Below are positions 1 to 8,516 of a DNA stretch of 64,000 nt, piece after piece. This DNA is from Paenibacillus solanacearum. Lineage in GTDB: Bacteria; Bacillota; Bacilli; Paenibacillales; NBRC-103111. The stretch spans positions 495,501-559,500 of the forward strand of contig NZ_CAJVAS010000001.1 in assembly GCF_910593845.1 (NCBI RefSeq), given 5' to 3'. Each line of letters starts with the position of its first letter. The stretch's first letter is position 1. The notes below the pieces were generated by a model. The model made no database searches, was not told where the DNA came from, and was given only the letters and a program-made list of their open reading frames with translations. The position numbers were made by a program, and so were the translations under genes.

Positions 1-1
1 G

Positions 2-724
2 GTCATCGTAGCGATCGGAGGAGGCATACTGGAGCCTCAACGAATTGACCTCGAAGGCGCTGAGAAGTTCGAGGTGGCGAATTTACATTACGTCGTCAAG
101 TCGCTTATGCGGTTCAAGGATAAAACAGTGATCATTTCCGGCGGAGGAAATTCAGCAGTGGATTGGGCCAACGAACTCGAGCCTATCGCGCGTCAAGTGT
201 ATTTGACATATCGCAAGGACGCGCTGTTGGGACACGAGGCTCAGGTGAGACAACTGCTGAACAGCTCCGTGAAATGTTTCTTTAACACCACCATCACGAA
301 GCTGATCGCCCATTCGAATCACGAGAAGATTGAAAGAGTCGAGCTGACCAACCATCTAACGGGCGAGGTGGATGAACTGCCAATTGACGAAGTCATTATC
401 AATCACGGTTACGAACGTGACCGGTCTTTATTGGATAATAGCCGAGTGAAGCTTGAGCTGATCGACGGGCATTACATTGACGGCCAATCCGCCAGCGGCA
501 CGTCCGTGCCGGGCATTTACGCAGCGGAGGATATTCTGAAATACGATAAGAAATTGCACTTGATTGCAGGTGCTTTCCAAGATGCGGCGAATGCGGTGAA
601 CCAGGCGAAGCTATATTTGCAGCCCGAAGCGAATCAAATCGGAACCGTATCTTCGCATAACGATATTTTTAACAGCCGGAATCGCGAGTTAATTCATCAG
701 ATGCTGGTGAACAACCAGCTGTAA
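2..724 (+). CDS. Ferredoxin-NADP+ reductase type 2 (YumC-like), 5' truncated by the window edge
   Basis: The reading frame is open from base 2, so the gene begins before the window and only the C-terminal two thirds is seen. The visible protein has a flavoprotein dinucleotide-binding core: a strand ending VIVAIGGG, then a second nucleotide loop (ISGGGNSAVDWANEL) that would bind NADPH, and a C-terminal FAD-contact stretch (GIYAAEDIL followed by GAFQDAANAVNQA). This arrangement without a CxxC redox pair is typical of thioredoxin-reductase-like ferredoxin-NADP reductases (YumC family), which pass electrons between NADPH and ferredoxin or flavodoxin in the cytoplasm. A generic pyridine nucleotide-disulfide oxidoreductase is the alternative. 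A hairpin terminator follows the stop codon. Confidence 0.8.
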   Translation, partial: VIVAIGGGILEPQRIDLEGAEKFEVANLHYVVKSLMRFKDKTVIISGGGNSAVDWANELEPIARQVYLTYRKDALLGHEAQVRQLLNSSVKCFFNTTITKLIAHSNHEKIERVELTNHLTGEVDELPIDEVIINHGYERDRSLLDNSRVKLELIDGHYIDGQSASGTSVPGIYAAEDILKYDKKLHLIAGAFQDAANAVNQAKLYLQPEANQIGTVSSHNDIFNSRNRELIHQMLVNNQL

Positions 725-780
725 TGGACCTATAAAGCCGGGTGATCCTGTACTGTACCACCTCGGACCTGAAAGCGGAG

Positions 781-820
781 CAACGGATTAAGGCGTGATG
801 CCTTAGTCCGTTGTTTTTTT
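781..820 (+). terminator. Rho-independent terminator after the reductase gene
   Basis: A 14-bp inverted repeat (781-794 with 800-813, one G-U pair, 5-nt loop) is followed directly by a run of seven T. It lies about 60 bases after the reductase stop codon. Confidence 0.9.
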
Positions 821-1006
821 ACATATCAGCATCGGTAATCTTTTGCGCCGAACACCCGTTTTTTTGCGGGAGTCCCTTCATGGTTTGCGCGTTACGGCGT
901 TTGCGGCGGTGGTACGATGACTTCAGGACGGGAGCTGCCGATTGCGCTCCCCGTGGTTCGCGGAGCCGTAAGCCCGCTGTAAATCAAGTTCGCGAGAGGA
1001 TGAAGT

Positions 1007-2392
1007 ATGGTGAGAAAATGGTTGTTCCGTTCTATCGTGTATGTATGCATTGTAGCGTTATTCGTCGGAGGGATTGGAGCGTACGGAGCGCTTCGTTCGA
1101 GGGCAAACTGGCTTTCCGTGCGAGATATGCCGGCGCCTTCCTTGCAGGCGGTAACGAAGCCTGAATATGATCCGAAGAAGCCCACGATTGCCGTCGTGCT
1201 CGGCAATCCGCTTACCGAAGTGTTCGATTTTATGGTGCCTTATGAAATGTTCGCGATGACTGGAGCGTATAATGTTTTTGCTGTCGCACCCACCCCGGAT
1301 GCAACATCATTGACCGGAGGACTGGATCTGGTGCCGCATTATTCTTTTGACGAGGTGGATGCGCTGCTGGGCCAAAGTCCGGACCTTATCGTCGTTCCCT
1401 ATATGCCGATGAACGATGAAGCGAAGTACCGTCCGGTTCGGGCGTGGCTGCAAAAGCATGCCGAAACGGAATGGCTAAGCATCTGCTCCGGCTCGAGCAA
1501 TGTGGCCGACGCCGGCTTGCTGAAAGGGAGATCGTCGACCATTCACTGGCGATTGCTCAATCAAGTTCAGAAAAAGTACCCCGACACAAAGTGGGTGACC
1601 GACCAACGGTATGTTCGAGACGGAAACATGACGGCATCGGCCGGACTCACCTCGGGCATCGACGCTGTCCTTCATGTCATTTCGCGTGATCTGGGCGAAG
1701 CCGCAGCCGGGAAAATCGCAGCGGAGATGAATTACCCTTCCTATCATTTCGTGAGTCATCCGAAGACGGATCCTTACGTGATCGACCGGACGGAGGCGAT
1801 ATTTTACTTGAACCTGGCGTATCAATTTTTCAAGAAAAAGGCAGGGGTGCTGCTGTACGACGGCATGGAGGAAAGTGCATTGACCTCCGTATTCGATACT
1901 TACGCGCCTCTGGGGACAACGCAGCTGTACACCGTTTCGAGCGAGAACCGGCCGATCGTAACGAAGCATCACCTGAACCTGATCGCGCGGTATCAAGCAA
2001 CCAACGTTCCTGCCATCGACCGGCTATTCGTTACTGGTCATGAAGCGCAGGCTCTATCCTCCGAGGAGATGAAGCATTGGAATGAGAAGGCGGTCCATAC
2101 GGCGAAGCCTGAATTCATTCATGGCGGAGCACCGGACGCATTTGTGTTTGATGCCGTGCTTGCAGATTTAGCCAAGCAGGAGGATGTTCTTACAGCCATC
2201 TGGGCGGCCAAGCGGCTCGAATACCGTGCCGATCATTTGAAGCTTGCAGGCCCGCCGTTCCCTGTAGAAGCGTTCGTCACTCCGATCGTGCTCGGGCTTG
2301 TCGGATTGCTGGCTATCGCCTATGCACACTGTAAGAGTATGCGGAGAAGTCTGAGGCGTTTCGATCCTCGTGAACGTACCGCAGGGAATTAG
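1007..2392 (+). CDS. Membrane-anchored protein with tandem DJ-1/PfpI-like domains
   Basis: This 461-residue protein has an N-terminal membrane segment (about residues 8-27) and a second near the C-terminus (about 424-443). Between them lies a class I glutamine-amidotransferase-like (DJ-1/PfpI) domain, residues about 60-235. It carries the nucleophile-elbow cysteine in ICSGSS (Cys160), as in the sensor half of GATase1-AraC regulators. A second, weaker copy follows (about 280-355, starting GVLLYDGMEES) and lacks an obvious elbow cysteine. No DNA-binding domain is visible, so it is not one of the usual fused regulators. The ATG at 1007 has a GAGAGGA ribosome site six bases upstream. It stands alone between a terminator and the surface-protein promoter. 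Its substrate and role are unknown. Confidence 0.7.
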   Translation: MVRKWLFRSIVYVCIVALFVGGIGAYGALRSRANWLSVRDMPAPSLQAVTKPEYDPKKPTIAVVLGNPLTEVFDFMVPYEMFAMTGAYNVFAVAPTPDATSLTGGLDLVPHYSFDEVDALLGQSPDLIVVPYMPMNDEAKYRPVRAWLQKHAETEWLSICSGSSNVADAGLLKGRSSTIHWRLLNQVQKKYPDTKWVTDQRYVRDGNMTASAGLTSGIDAVLHVISRDLGEAAAGKIAAEMNYPSYHFVSHPKTDPYVIDRTEAIFYLNLAYQFFKKKAGVLLYDGMEESALTSVFDTYAPLGTTQLYTVSSENRPIVTKHHLNLIARYQATNVPAIDRLFVTGHEAQALSSEEMKHWNEKAVHTAKPEFIHGGAPDAFVFDAVLADLAKQEDVLTAIWAAKRLEYRADHLKLAGPPFPVEAFVTPIVLGLVGLLAIAYAHCKSMRRSLRRFDPRERTAGN

Positions 2393-2449
2393 CCGTAGGT
2401 CATTTTGGATATGGTGTAAAAATAAGGGAGACGGCGTTCGCACGGGTTT

Positions 2450-2460
2450 TACCGGTTATG
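2450..2460 (+). promoter_or_regulatory. Partial copy of the TACCGGTTA operator-like motif
   Basis: The nine bases TACCGGTTA here recur exactly inside the palindromic site at 2584-2597, on the other side of the predicted promoter of the SLH gene. It may be an auxiliary operator or chance. Confidence 0.3.
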
Positions 2461-2544
2461 TAGCAAATGACTTGATATGGATATATATGGATTAATTTTG
2501 ACTAAAAGTTCGTAATTGTTCGTCAAAATTCATGAAAAAGGCTC

Positions 2545-2573
2545 TTGATTTTTGCTAATAGAATGAGGATAAT
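2545..2573 (+). promoter_or_regulatory. Sigma-A-type promoter for the SLH surface protein
   Basis: TTGATT (2545-2550) and GATAAT (2568-2573) are separated by exactly 17 bases in an AT-rich stretch. Transcription would start near 2580, giving a leader of about 200 bases. Confidence 0.6.
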
Positions 2574-2583
2574 GTGTAGTAAT

Positions 2584-2597
2584 TGTTACCGGTTACA
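2584..2597. promoter_or_regulatory. cre/LacI-type operator just downstream of the SLH gene promoter
   Basis: TGTTACCGGTTACA read on the reverse strand is TGTAACCGGTAACA, which fits the catabolite-responsive element pattern TGWAANCGNTNNCA at every defined position. It sits about ten bases after the predicted transcription start, where a bound CcpA or LacI-family protein would repress. The binding protein is an inference. Confidence 0.45.
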
Positions 2598-2785
2598 TTT
2601 CACATCATTGTAAAGACATAAGCATGGGCGGAGACGAAGAGATAGCCTAGGTGTCTAATGTACGCAAGACAAGTGCGCAGCTGCGTATTTGTCTTGTGAC
2701 CAGATGAGCCTGGGCTTTTTGGCGTCCCCTTGTCCTCGTGCTGCGATGACGAGCAGACAGCCGGTAATGTCGAAGGAGGAAAGTA
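2598..2785 (+). promoter_or_regulatory. Long structured 5' leader of the SLH surface protein gene
   Basis: The leader can form a strong hairpin: an 8-bp stem (2665-2672 with 2689-2696) closing over an inner GC-rich inverted repeat. Shortly after comes a small stem (2700-2703 with 2710-2713) followed by CTTTTT, which looks terminator-like. I compared it by eye with the cyclic-di-GMP, cobalamin, TPP and fluoride aptamer cores and saw no match. It may be an attenuator or simply an mRNA-stabilising leader. Confidence 0.35.
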
Positions 2786-5700
2786 ATGAAGCGTAAATTT
2801 AAAATGGCGGCAGTTCAAACATTGACTTTGTCTATGGTGGCCACAACGGCATTGACGGGTCTGGGCGCACCGTTGGCATTGGCAGCACCGTCCGTTCCGC
2901 CGATTCTCATTACGGAGCTTTTGCCTGATTCATCCAATGTTGGTAGTGATGACGGATTCGAGTATGTTGAATTGTACAACGCTTCGGACAACTGGATTGA
3001 TTTGAACGGTTATAAGCTCAAGGGTATATATGTTGGCACAACGGGCTGGACAGGAACGATCAACGGCAGCTTTAAGATTCCGCCTCGTGAAACCGTAATC
3101 ATCTGGACGCAAAATAGTACCGTCAGCAAACTAAGTCCGCAACTGACTCGCGATCAGTTCAGAGGCAATTATGGAAAGACAGCCGATGAATTGGCGGACG
3201 AACGCATTTATATCATGCAAAACATATCCGGGTTATATAACGGTGATGGAGCAAAAAACCAAACGAACATCACGATTACGCTGATTAGCCCTTCGGGTTC
3301 AGACATTGTTAACGCGACCTATTATTTGGGGACCGGAACAAGTGCAGTCGACGACACGGTAAAAGACCAGGGCATTTCGTTCAAAGAGCCGGCATCCGGC
3401 ATTGCCATGGTTCATAACGGCGGAAATAAAGATGCTACGCCGGGTCGTATCGCAACCGACGAAGTATTAGGGACAGCTCCTGTTGACGCGGTCGCCGTCG
3501 GGGGAGAACGAAGCCTGACGCTATCCTGGACTCCAAACAGCGATCCGAGTGTGACCGGGTATCGGATTTATTCGCGGGATGGGCTGCCGGCCGCTTCGGT
3601 TACGGGAGCGACTTACCAATTCAGCGGATTGACGAACGGCAGCGATTATTCGTTTACGGTATCGTCCGTCTATGCCAATGGCAGCGTATCGCCGGCTTCG
3701 GCGCCGTTCCGGGGGAAAGCCGGTATACCCGTAACTCCAGCCCCTGTGTCCGGACTGCAAGCGCTTCCGCGCGATCAAGCGATACGTCTGAGCTGGGACC
3801 CGGTTACCGACGGGACGGTAGCCAGCTATGAACTATACAAGGACGGCGTGAAGCTGTCATCCACCGTGACCGGCTCTACATACAACGTGACCGGGCTGAC
3901 AAACGGGCAATCCGTGACATTCGCGGTTTACGCAATCGGCACGACGGGGCTGAAATCCGCGCTTCCGGCGACGGCGACGCAGAAGCCGCAAGCGGCGCCT
4001 ACGTTAGTGCTGACGGAGATGGCGCCAAATACGAAGAACGCCGATTACAAAACCGGCGGCACCGATGCATTCGAATTCATCGAGCTGTATAATTCAACAT
4101 CGACGCCGATCAACCTGAAAGGGTTCACATTGAAGTATATTGCCGGCGCCACCGAGTATAAGTATCCGATTAACGAGGATAAAATTGTACCGGCACAAGG
4201 AACGTTTATTATTTGGTTCAAAAACTCCGGTGTCCAGCAGGTCGGATTGACCGAGTTTAATCTCGCATACGGGAGCGCCATTACTGAGGAGCAGCTGTTC
4301 GTCGTTGTGAACGGCGGGATGTCCAACAGCGCGTCCCGGCGCGTACAGATGCTGGATCCTGACAATATCGTCCTGTCAGACACGGCTTATAATGTAGAAG
4401 ATGTCGGAGAAAGCATCAGCGCGAACTTTATACCGGACCGAAGCAACGGCGTCGTGTCGTCCGAACGATTCTCCAAGCCGGCGAATCCCGGGTTTTTATA
4501 TCCGGTGCAAAAAGTAGCCGACCCATCCGATACAGCGCCGCCTGCAGCGCCAACCGGTGTACAGATCATCGCCGGGGTCGGGGGAATCAAGGCTACCTGG
4601 AGCGAGGCGCTGGAGCCTGATGTCGCTTACGTGAACGTCTATGTCAATAATACGGTCAGCGCGAAGCTGCTAATGCCGGAAAAAGAAGCGGTTATCGAAG
4701 GGTTGGATAACGGCTCTCCGGTCACGGTGCAGTTGAGCACGATCGATACCGCAGGCAGAGAATCGGCAAGAACCGCACCGGTCACGGTCACGCCGTCGAT
4801 CGATGCGATGCCCAAAGTGATGATTACGGAGATCGTTCCCGATTCGTGGAACACCGAGCCGCTGGACTCCCGGAGCGTGTACGATGCCCATGAATTTGTC
4901 GAGCTGTATAATCCGCAAGCGCAGCCGATCGATCTGATGGGGAAAACGCTCCGCTTCACGCCTTCGGCCGATCCGACCAAGACGTGGTCCTGGACGTTTA
5001 ACAGTCCTACCTTGATCGGCGCCAAGCAGAGCCTGCTGTTCTGGGTACGGCCTGCCGGGTTGGAGTACTTGAAAACGGACGGGTTCAACTATAGCTATTA
5101 CGGCCCGGAGACAGCCAAGTATATTCCGGATTCATCCATTGTGCTCGGGGATGGCGCAGGCGGCTTGACCAACAGCGGCGGCGTTGTCGAGATCGTGGAA
5201 TCGGACGGTACGGTCATCGTATCGGCTGCCTATACAAGCGGGCAATTCGAAGAGCGTAAAGGGATAACCTATGCGTATCCGATGTTCGGCGGAGTCGAGA
5301 TGCGGACGTCGGGCACTCTTCAAGACCCGACACCGGGCATGGTAGAGCCGGGGCAATTCCCTCGCGAATCGTTCGCGGACCAGACTGCACCGGCAGCGCC
5401 GGCAGGCTTGCAAGCGGCACCGGGGCGCGGGGAAGCGACCGTCAGCTGGCTGCCGAATACAGAGCCGGATTTGGCAGGCTACCGTCTGTATGTAGGCGGA
5501 AAGCTGGACATTACACTCCCGGCAGGCGCCACTTCGTACACCATTCCGGGGCTCCGGGGACAAACGGCGGTAACGGTAGAGCTCAGCAGCGTCGATCAAT
5601 CGGGCAACGAATCCGCCCGCACGTCCGCGAATGTGACGCCGGATTATGCCGTAATGACTCAAGTCGAACGCGATCCGAGTCCGGCCAACGCATTGACCGA

Positions 5701-8362
5701 ATCGAGCTTTCAGCAAACATGGGATAGTGGGGAGAAGGGTCCCGTCATTCCAGGCCTCGTGCAGGGACATGTTCCGCAAGGAATGTCCTATTATGCGGAT
5801 AGCGAGCGGGAATGGATATTCATGGCGGCATATCATTATACGGGCGATCCGAGTACATTAGCCGTCGTAGACGCAAAGACCGGTCAACTCGTGAAATACG
5901 TCAACCTGAAAAATCCGGATGGAACGGTTTACACCGGACATGCGGGGGGCGTCGCGGTTAGCAGAGATAACATTTGGCTGTCTTCGGGCTCCAAAGTGTA
6001 CAGAATGCCGGTGCAGACGCTGATCGATGCGCAGAACCAAGGCTTCGCCAAATTTGCCGACACATTCAGCGTCGTTACGAACGCTTCGTTCACGGCGTAT
6101 GCCAACGGTATTCTTTGGGTCGGGGAGTACAGCAACCCGCCGTCGTACACGACGAATGCATCGCATTCCATGCAAAGCCGCAATGGAGAGACGCATCTGG
6201 CGTGGATTGCCGGTTATGAGATCGGCGACAACGATTTGCCGAAATCGAACGTGCCGAGCTATATATTCAGCATCGGGGATAAAATTCAAGGCGTCGAATT
6301 CAATAACGGCGAAATCTTCGTCACTTATAACTATGGCCGGCCTTACAATTCGATTGTGCGGTATGCCATGCCGGATCTTTCCGATCTTTCCACCAAAAAC
6401 GGCGAAACGACAATCAGCGGGGTCAGCGTGCCGGTATGGCTGCTCGACAGTGTTAACCAAATCGGGTCCACGATCGTTCCGACCGGTGCGGAGAACATGT
6501 TTTTCCGTAAGGAAAACGGCGTTGATCAGCTCTATGTGAACTTTGAATCCGGCGCGAACCACACGCGGTTTATGTCGTCGTATTCCATGGACCGGCTGCT
6601 TAAGATGGATCTGAACCTGCTTCGCGCTTATGACACTCGCAGCTTGACCCATGTGCCGCAAATCATGAACATCGGCGCAGAGGCACAAGCCGCCGTACTA
6701 GCCAATCGCGGAAAGAGCAATGCCGAGAATGTAACGGCTGGATATACGTGGACGAGCAGCGATACGGCGGTTGCCGAAGTTTCGTCATCAGGCCTTATTC
6801 GCGGGAAAATGGCGGGCATGGCGACGATTACCGGAACATCCGGTTCGAGCGTGCTGACCGCATCGGTAGAAGTGGCATCTCCGGATTCGATTTCCGCAGC
6901 GCCTCCTGTCAATGGGAAGATGACGGCAGGAACAACATTCCAGCTTGCCGTCAAAACCGTATATGCGGGACTGCCTGAAGGAGACGTTACATCGCAGGCC
7001 AGCTACACGGTGAAAGGGAAGACCGGAGCGCTGGCCGTGAACAGTACAGGCCTGGTCACAGCAATTAAGCCGGGATTGGACACCATCACGGTCTCTTTCG
7101 CCGGCAAGTCTCTGGATCTGGACATCATTGTCGTTGGAGCTGGCTCCGGGAACAACGGAAGCAACGAAAACAACGGTGACCCCGAGGATACGAGCAGCGG
7201 CAGTGATAACAGTGCCCTAGCTGGCGGTAACAGCGGCGGTACTGTCGGCAGCGTGACAGGGAACGGCGCTGGTGCCGATGTGAAGGAACCGGGTACTCAG
7301 CAGACGGTTACGCTGGATACCGTTCCGGCGAACGGCGGTCCGGTACAGCTGGAGCTCGCAGGCGGTCAAACGGCGCTGGTTGTTTCGCCCGAGGCCATGG
7401 ATGCGTTGAAGGGAGCTGCGCTGGAAGTGAAGCAGGGCGGCGTTAATCTTGTCATCCCAGGCGAAGCGCTTAAAGCGGCGGCCGGTTCGATTGGGCAAGC
7501 CGAAGCAGCCGCACCGCAAACGACGGTGAGCGTAATACCAGCTTCCCTACCTGTCAATACGGCGGAAAGGACAGCCGCAAGCCAAGCGTTTACTTTCGGA
7601 TTATCCGTCGAAACGGCGAACGGACCGGCAGCAGTGAAGCAGCTGCAGCAGCCGGTGGAAGTCCAAGTGAAGCTGGAAGCTGTACGCGATTCGCGACTGG
7701 TCGGATTGTATGCGGTCCAGCCGGACGGTTCGCTCACTTATGTGGGGGGACATGTAACGAACGGCGTATTGACCGCTGAAGTGACAATGGCGGGTACGTA
7801 CGTCGCCATTGAATACACCAAATCGTATACCGACGTTCCGACGAATCATTGGGCCAGCGAGGCGCTCCAGGTCCTTGCCGCAAAGCATGTGGCGGAAGGG
7901 GGATCCGGCGACCGGTTTGCACCGGATGAAGCGGTGACGCGCGCGGAGTATACGGCGCTGCTGGTTCGCGCGTTCGGATTGGATGCTGGCGGCGTAGCCG
8001 GCGGGCAGTTTGACGACGTGGAGCCGACAGCATGGTATAACGGGGCGGTACAGGCAGCGTCGTCGAACGGTCTGGTCTCCGGCGTAGACGCAAGCCGGTT
8101 CGCGCCGGATGAGCCGATTACGCGCGAGCAAATGGCTGTGCTGCTCGTTCGCGCATGGGAGCGCCAGCATGGGACAGTGCAGCAGGAAGGTGCTGCTGGA
8201 TTCACGGATGCTTCCAACATTGCCGATTGGGCTGCGGAAGCGGTCTCCAAGGCGAAAAGCGCCGGACTTCTGGGCGGCAAAGACGGCGACCGATTCGATC
8301 CGAAAGCAAGCGCAACGCGGGCGGAATCGGCACAAGCGATCTTTAATGTACTTTTTAAATAA
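2786..8362 (+). CDS. Giant SLH-anchored surface protein with lamin-tail, FN3-like and propeller-like domains
   Basis: A 1858-residue secreted protein. In order: Sec signal peptide (1-33, ending ALAAP); lamin-tail domain 1 (about 38-200, ILITELLPDS); two fibronectin-III-like domains (about 225-400); lamin-tail 2 (about 405-575, LTEMAPNTKN); an FN3-like domain; lamin-tail 3 (about 677-850, ITEIVPDSWN); another FN3-like domain; a beta-propeller-like region (about 955-1285); two Ig-like Big_2 repeats (about 1300-1450); a Gly/Asn/Ser linker; a domain of unknown type; and three SLH repeats (about 1680-1858, with DEAVTRAEY, DEPITREQM and KASATRAES). SLH repeats bind pyruvylated secondary cell-wall polymer, so the protein is displayed on the cell surface. 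The ATG has a strong AAGGAGGAAAG site. Lamin-tail domains often accompany extracellular nucleases or phosphatases, but no catalytic motif was recognised. Confidence 0.85.
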   Translation: MKRKFKMAAVQTLTLSMVATTALTGLGAPLALAAPSVPPILITELLPDSSNVGSDDGFEYVELYNASDNWIDLNGYKLKGIYVGTTGWTGTINGSFKIPPRETVIIWTQNSTVSKLSPQLTRDQFRGNYGKTADELADERIYIMQNISGLYNGDGAKNQTNITITLISPSGSDIVNATYYLGTGTSAVDDTVKDQGISFKEPASGIAMVHNGGNKDATPGRIATDEVLGTAPVDAVAVGGERSLTLSWTPNSDPSVTGYRIYSRDGLPAASVTGATYQFSGLTNGSDYSFTVSSVYANGSVSPASAPFRGKAGIPVTPAPVSGLQALPRDQAIRLSWDPVTDGTVASYELYKDGVKLSSTVTGSTYNVTGLTNGQSVTFAVYAIGTTGLKSALPATATQKPQAAPTLVLTEMAPNTKNADYKTGGTDAFEFIELYNSTSTPINLKGFTLKYIAGATEYKYPINEDKIVPAQGTFIIWFKNSGVQQVGLTEFNLAYGSAITEEQLFVVVNGGMSNSASRRVQMLDPDNIVLSDTAYNVEDVGESISANFIPDRSNGVVSSERFSKPANPGFLYPVQKVADPSDTAPPAAPTGVQIIAGVGGIKATWSEALEPDVAYVNVYVNNTVSAKLLMPEKEAVIEGLDNGSPVTVQLSTIDTAGRESARTAPVTVTPSIDAMPKVMITEIVPDSWNTEPLDSRSVYDAHEFVELYNPQAQPIDLMGKTLRFTPSADPTKTWSWTFNSPTLIGAKQSLLFWVRPAGLEYLKTDGFNYSYYGPETAKYIPDSSIVLGDGAGGLTNSGGVVEIVESDGTVIVSAAYTSGQFEERKGITYAYPMFGGVEMRTSGTLQDPTPGMVEPGQFPRESFADQTAPAAPAGLQAAPGRGEATVSWLPNTEPDLAGYRLYVGGKLDITLPAGATSYTIPGLRGQTAVTVELSSVDQSGNESARTSANVTPDYAVMTQVERDPSPANALTESSFQQTWDSGEKGPVIPGLVQGHVPQGMSYYADSEREWIFMAAYHYTGDPSTLAVVDAKTGQLVKYVNLKNPDGTVYTGHAGGVAVSRDNIWLSSGSKVYRMPVQTLIDAQNQGFAKFADTFSVVTNASFTAYANGILWVGEYSNPPSYTTNASHSMQSRNGETHLAWIAGYEIGDNDLPKSNVPSYIFSIGDKIQGVEFNNGEIFVTYNYGRPYNSIVRYAMPDLSDLSTKNGETTISGVSVPVWLLDSVNQIGSTIVPTGAENMFFRKENGVDQLYVNFESGANHTRFMSSYSMDRLLKMDLNLLRAYDTRSLTHVPQIMNIGAEAQAAVLANRGKSNAENVTAGYTWTSSDTAVAEVSSSGLIRGKMAGMATITGTSGSSVLTASVEVASPDSISAAPPVNGKMTAGTTFQLAVKTVYAGLPEGDVTSQASYTVKGKTGALAVNSTGLVTAIKPGLDTITVSFAGKSLDLDIIVVGAGSGNNGSNENNGDPEDTSSGSDNSALAGGNSGGTVGSVTGNGAGADVKEPGTQQTVTLDTVPANGGPVQLELAGGQTALVVSPEAMDALKGAALEVKQGGVNLVIPGEALKAAAGSIGQAEAAAPQTTVSVIPASLPVNTAERTAASQAFTFGLSVETANGPAAVKQLQQPVEVQVKLEAVRDSRLVGLYAVQPDGSLTYVGGHVTNGVLTAEVTMAGTYVAIEYTKSYTDVPTNHWASEALQVLAAKHVAEGGSGDRFAPDEAVTRAEYTALLVRAFGLDAGGVAGGQFDDVEPTAWYNGAVQAASSNGLVSGVDASRFAPDEPITREQMAVLLVRAWERQHGTVQQEGAAGFTDASNIADWAAEAVSKAKSAGLLGGKDGDRFDPKASATRAESAQAIFNVLFK

Positions 8363-8370
8363 TTGTCACC

Positions 8371-8406
8371 ATCAGGGCATCCTGCAAAGGATGCCCTGAT
8401 TCTATT
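8371..8406 (+). terminator. Terminator after the SLH surface protein gene
   Basis: A perfect 12-bp stem (8371-8382 with 8389-8400) with a 6-base loop, followed by a short T-rich tail, eight bases after the stop codon. Confidence 0.85.
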
Positions 8407-8465
8407 TATGCGGGTGTCGCCTCCGAATCTACACAAAAAAGAACGTAAGTTCGCTTTTCCTGTTT

Positions 8466-8496
8466 GAAAAAGAAAAAAGGGAGCGATGACGCCCCC
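8466..8496 (-). terminator. Terminator of the sensor kinase gene (minus strand)
   Basis: On the minus strand a six-pair GC stem (8490-8495 with 8480-8485, one G-U) with a four-base loop is followed by CTTTTTTC, about 20 bases beyond the kinase stop codon. Confidence 0.7.
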
Positions 8497-8516
8497 ATGC
8501 TTATGTATGTATGCAA

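Noticed and set aside
2598..2785. A known riboswitch in the SLH gene leader
   Set aside because: The leader has hairpins, but none of the conserved cores of c-di-GMP, cobalamin, TPP, fluoride, ydaO or preQ1 aptamers could be matched by eye, so it is recorded only as a structured leader.
5132..5836. Long minus-strand open frame inside the SLH gene
   Set aside because: It lies wholly within the strong plus-strand gene, has Arg/Cys/His-rich shadow composition and no recognisable domain.
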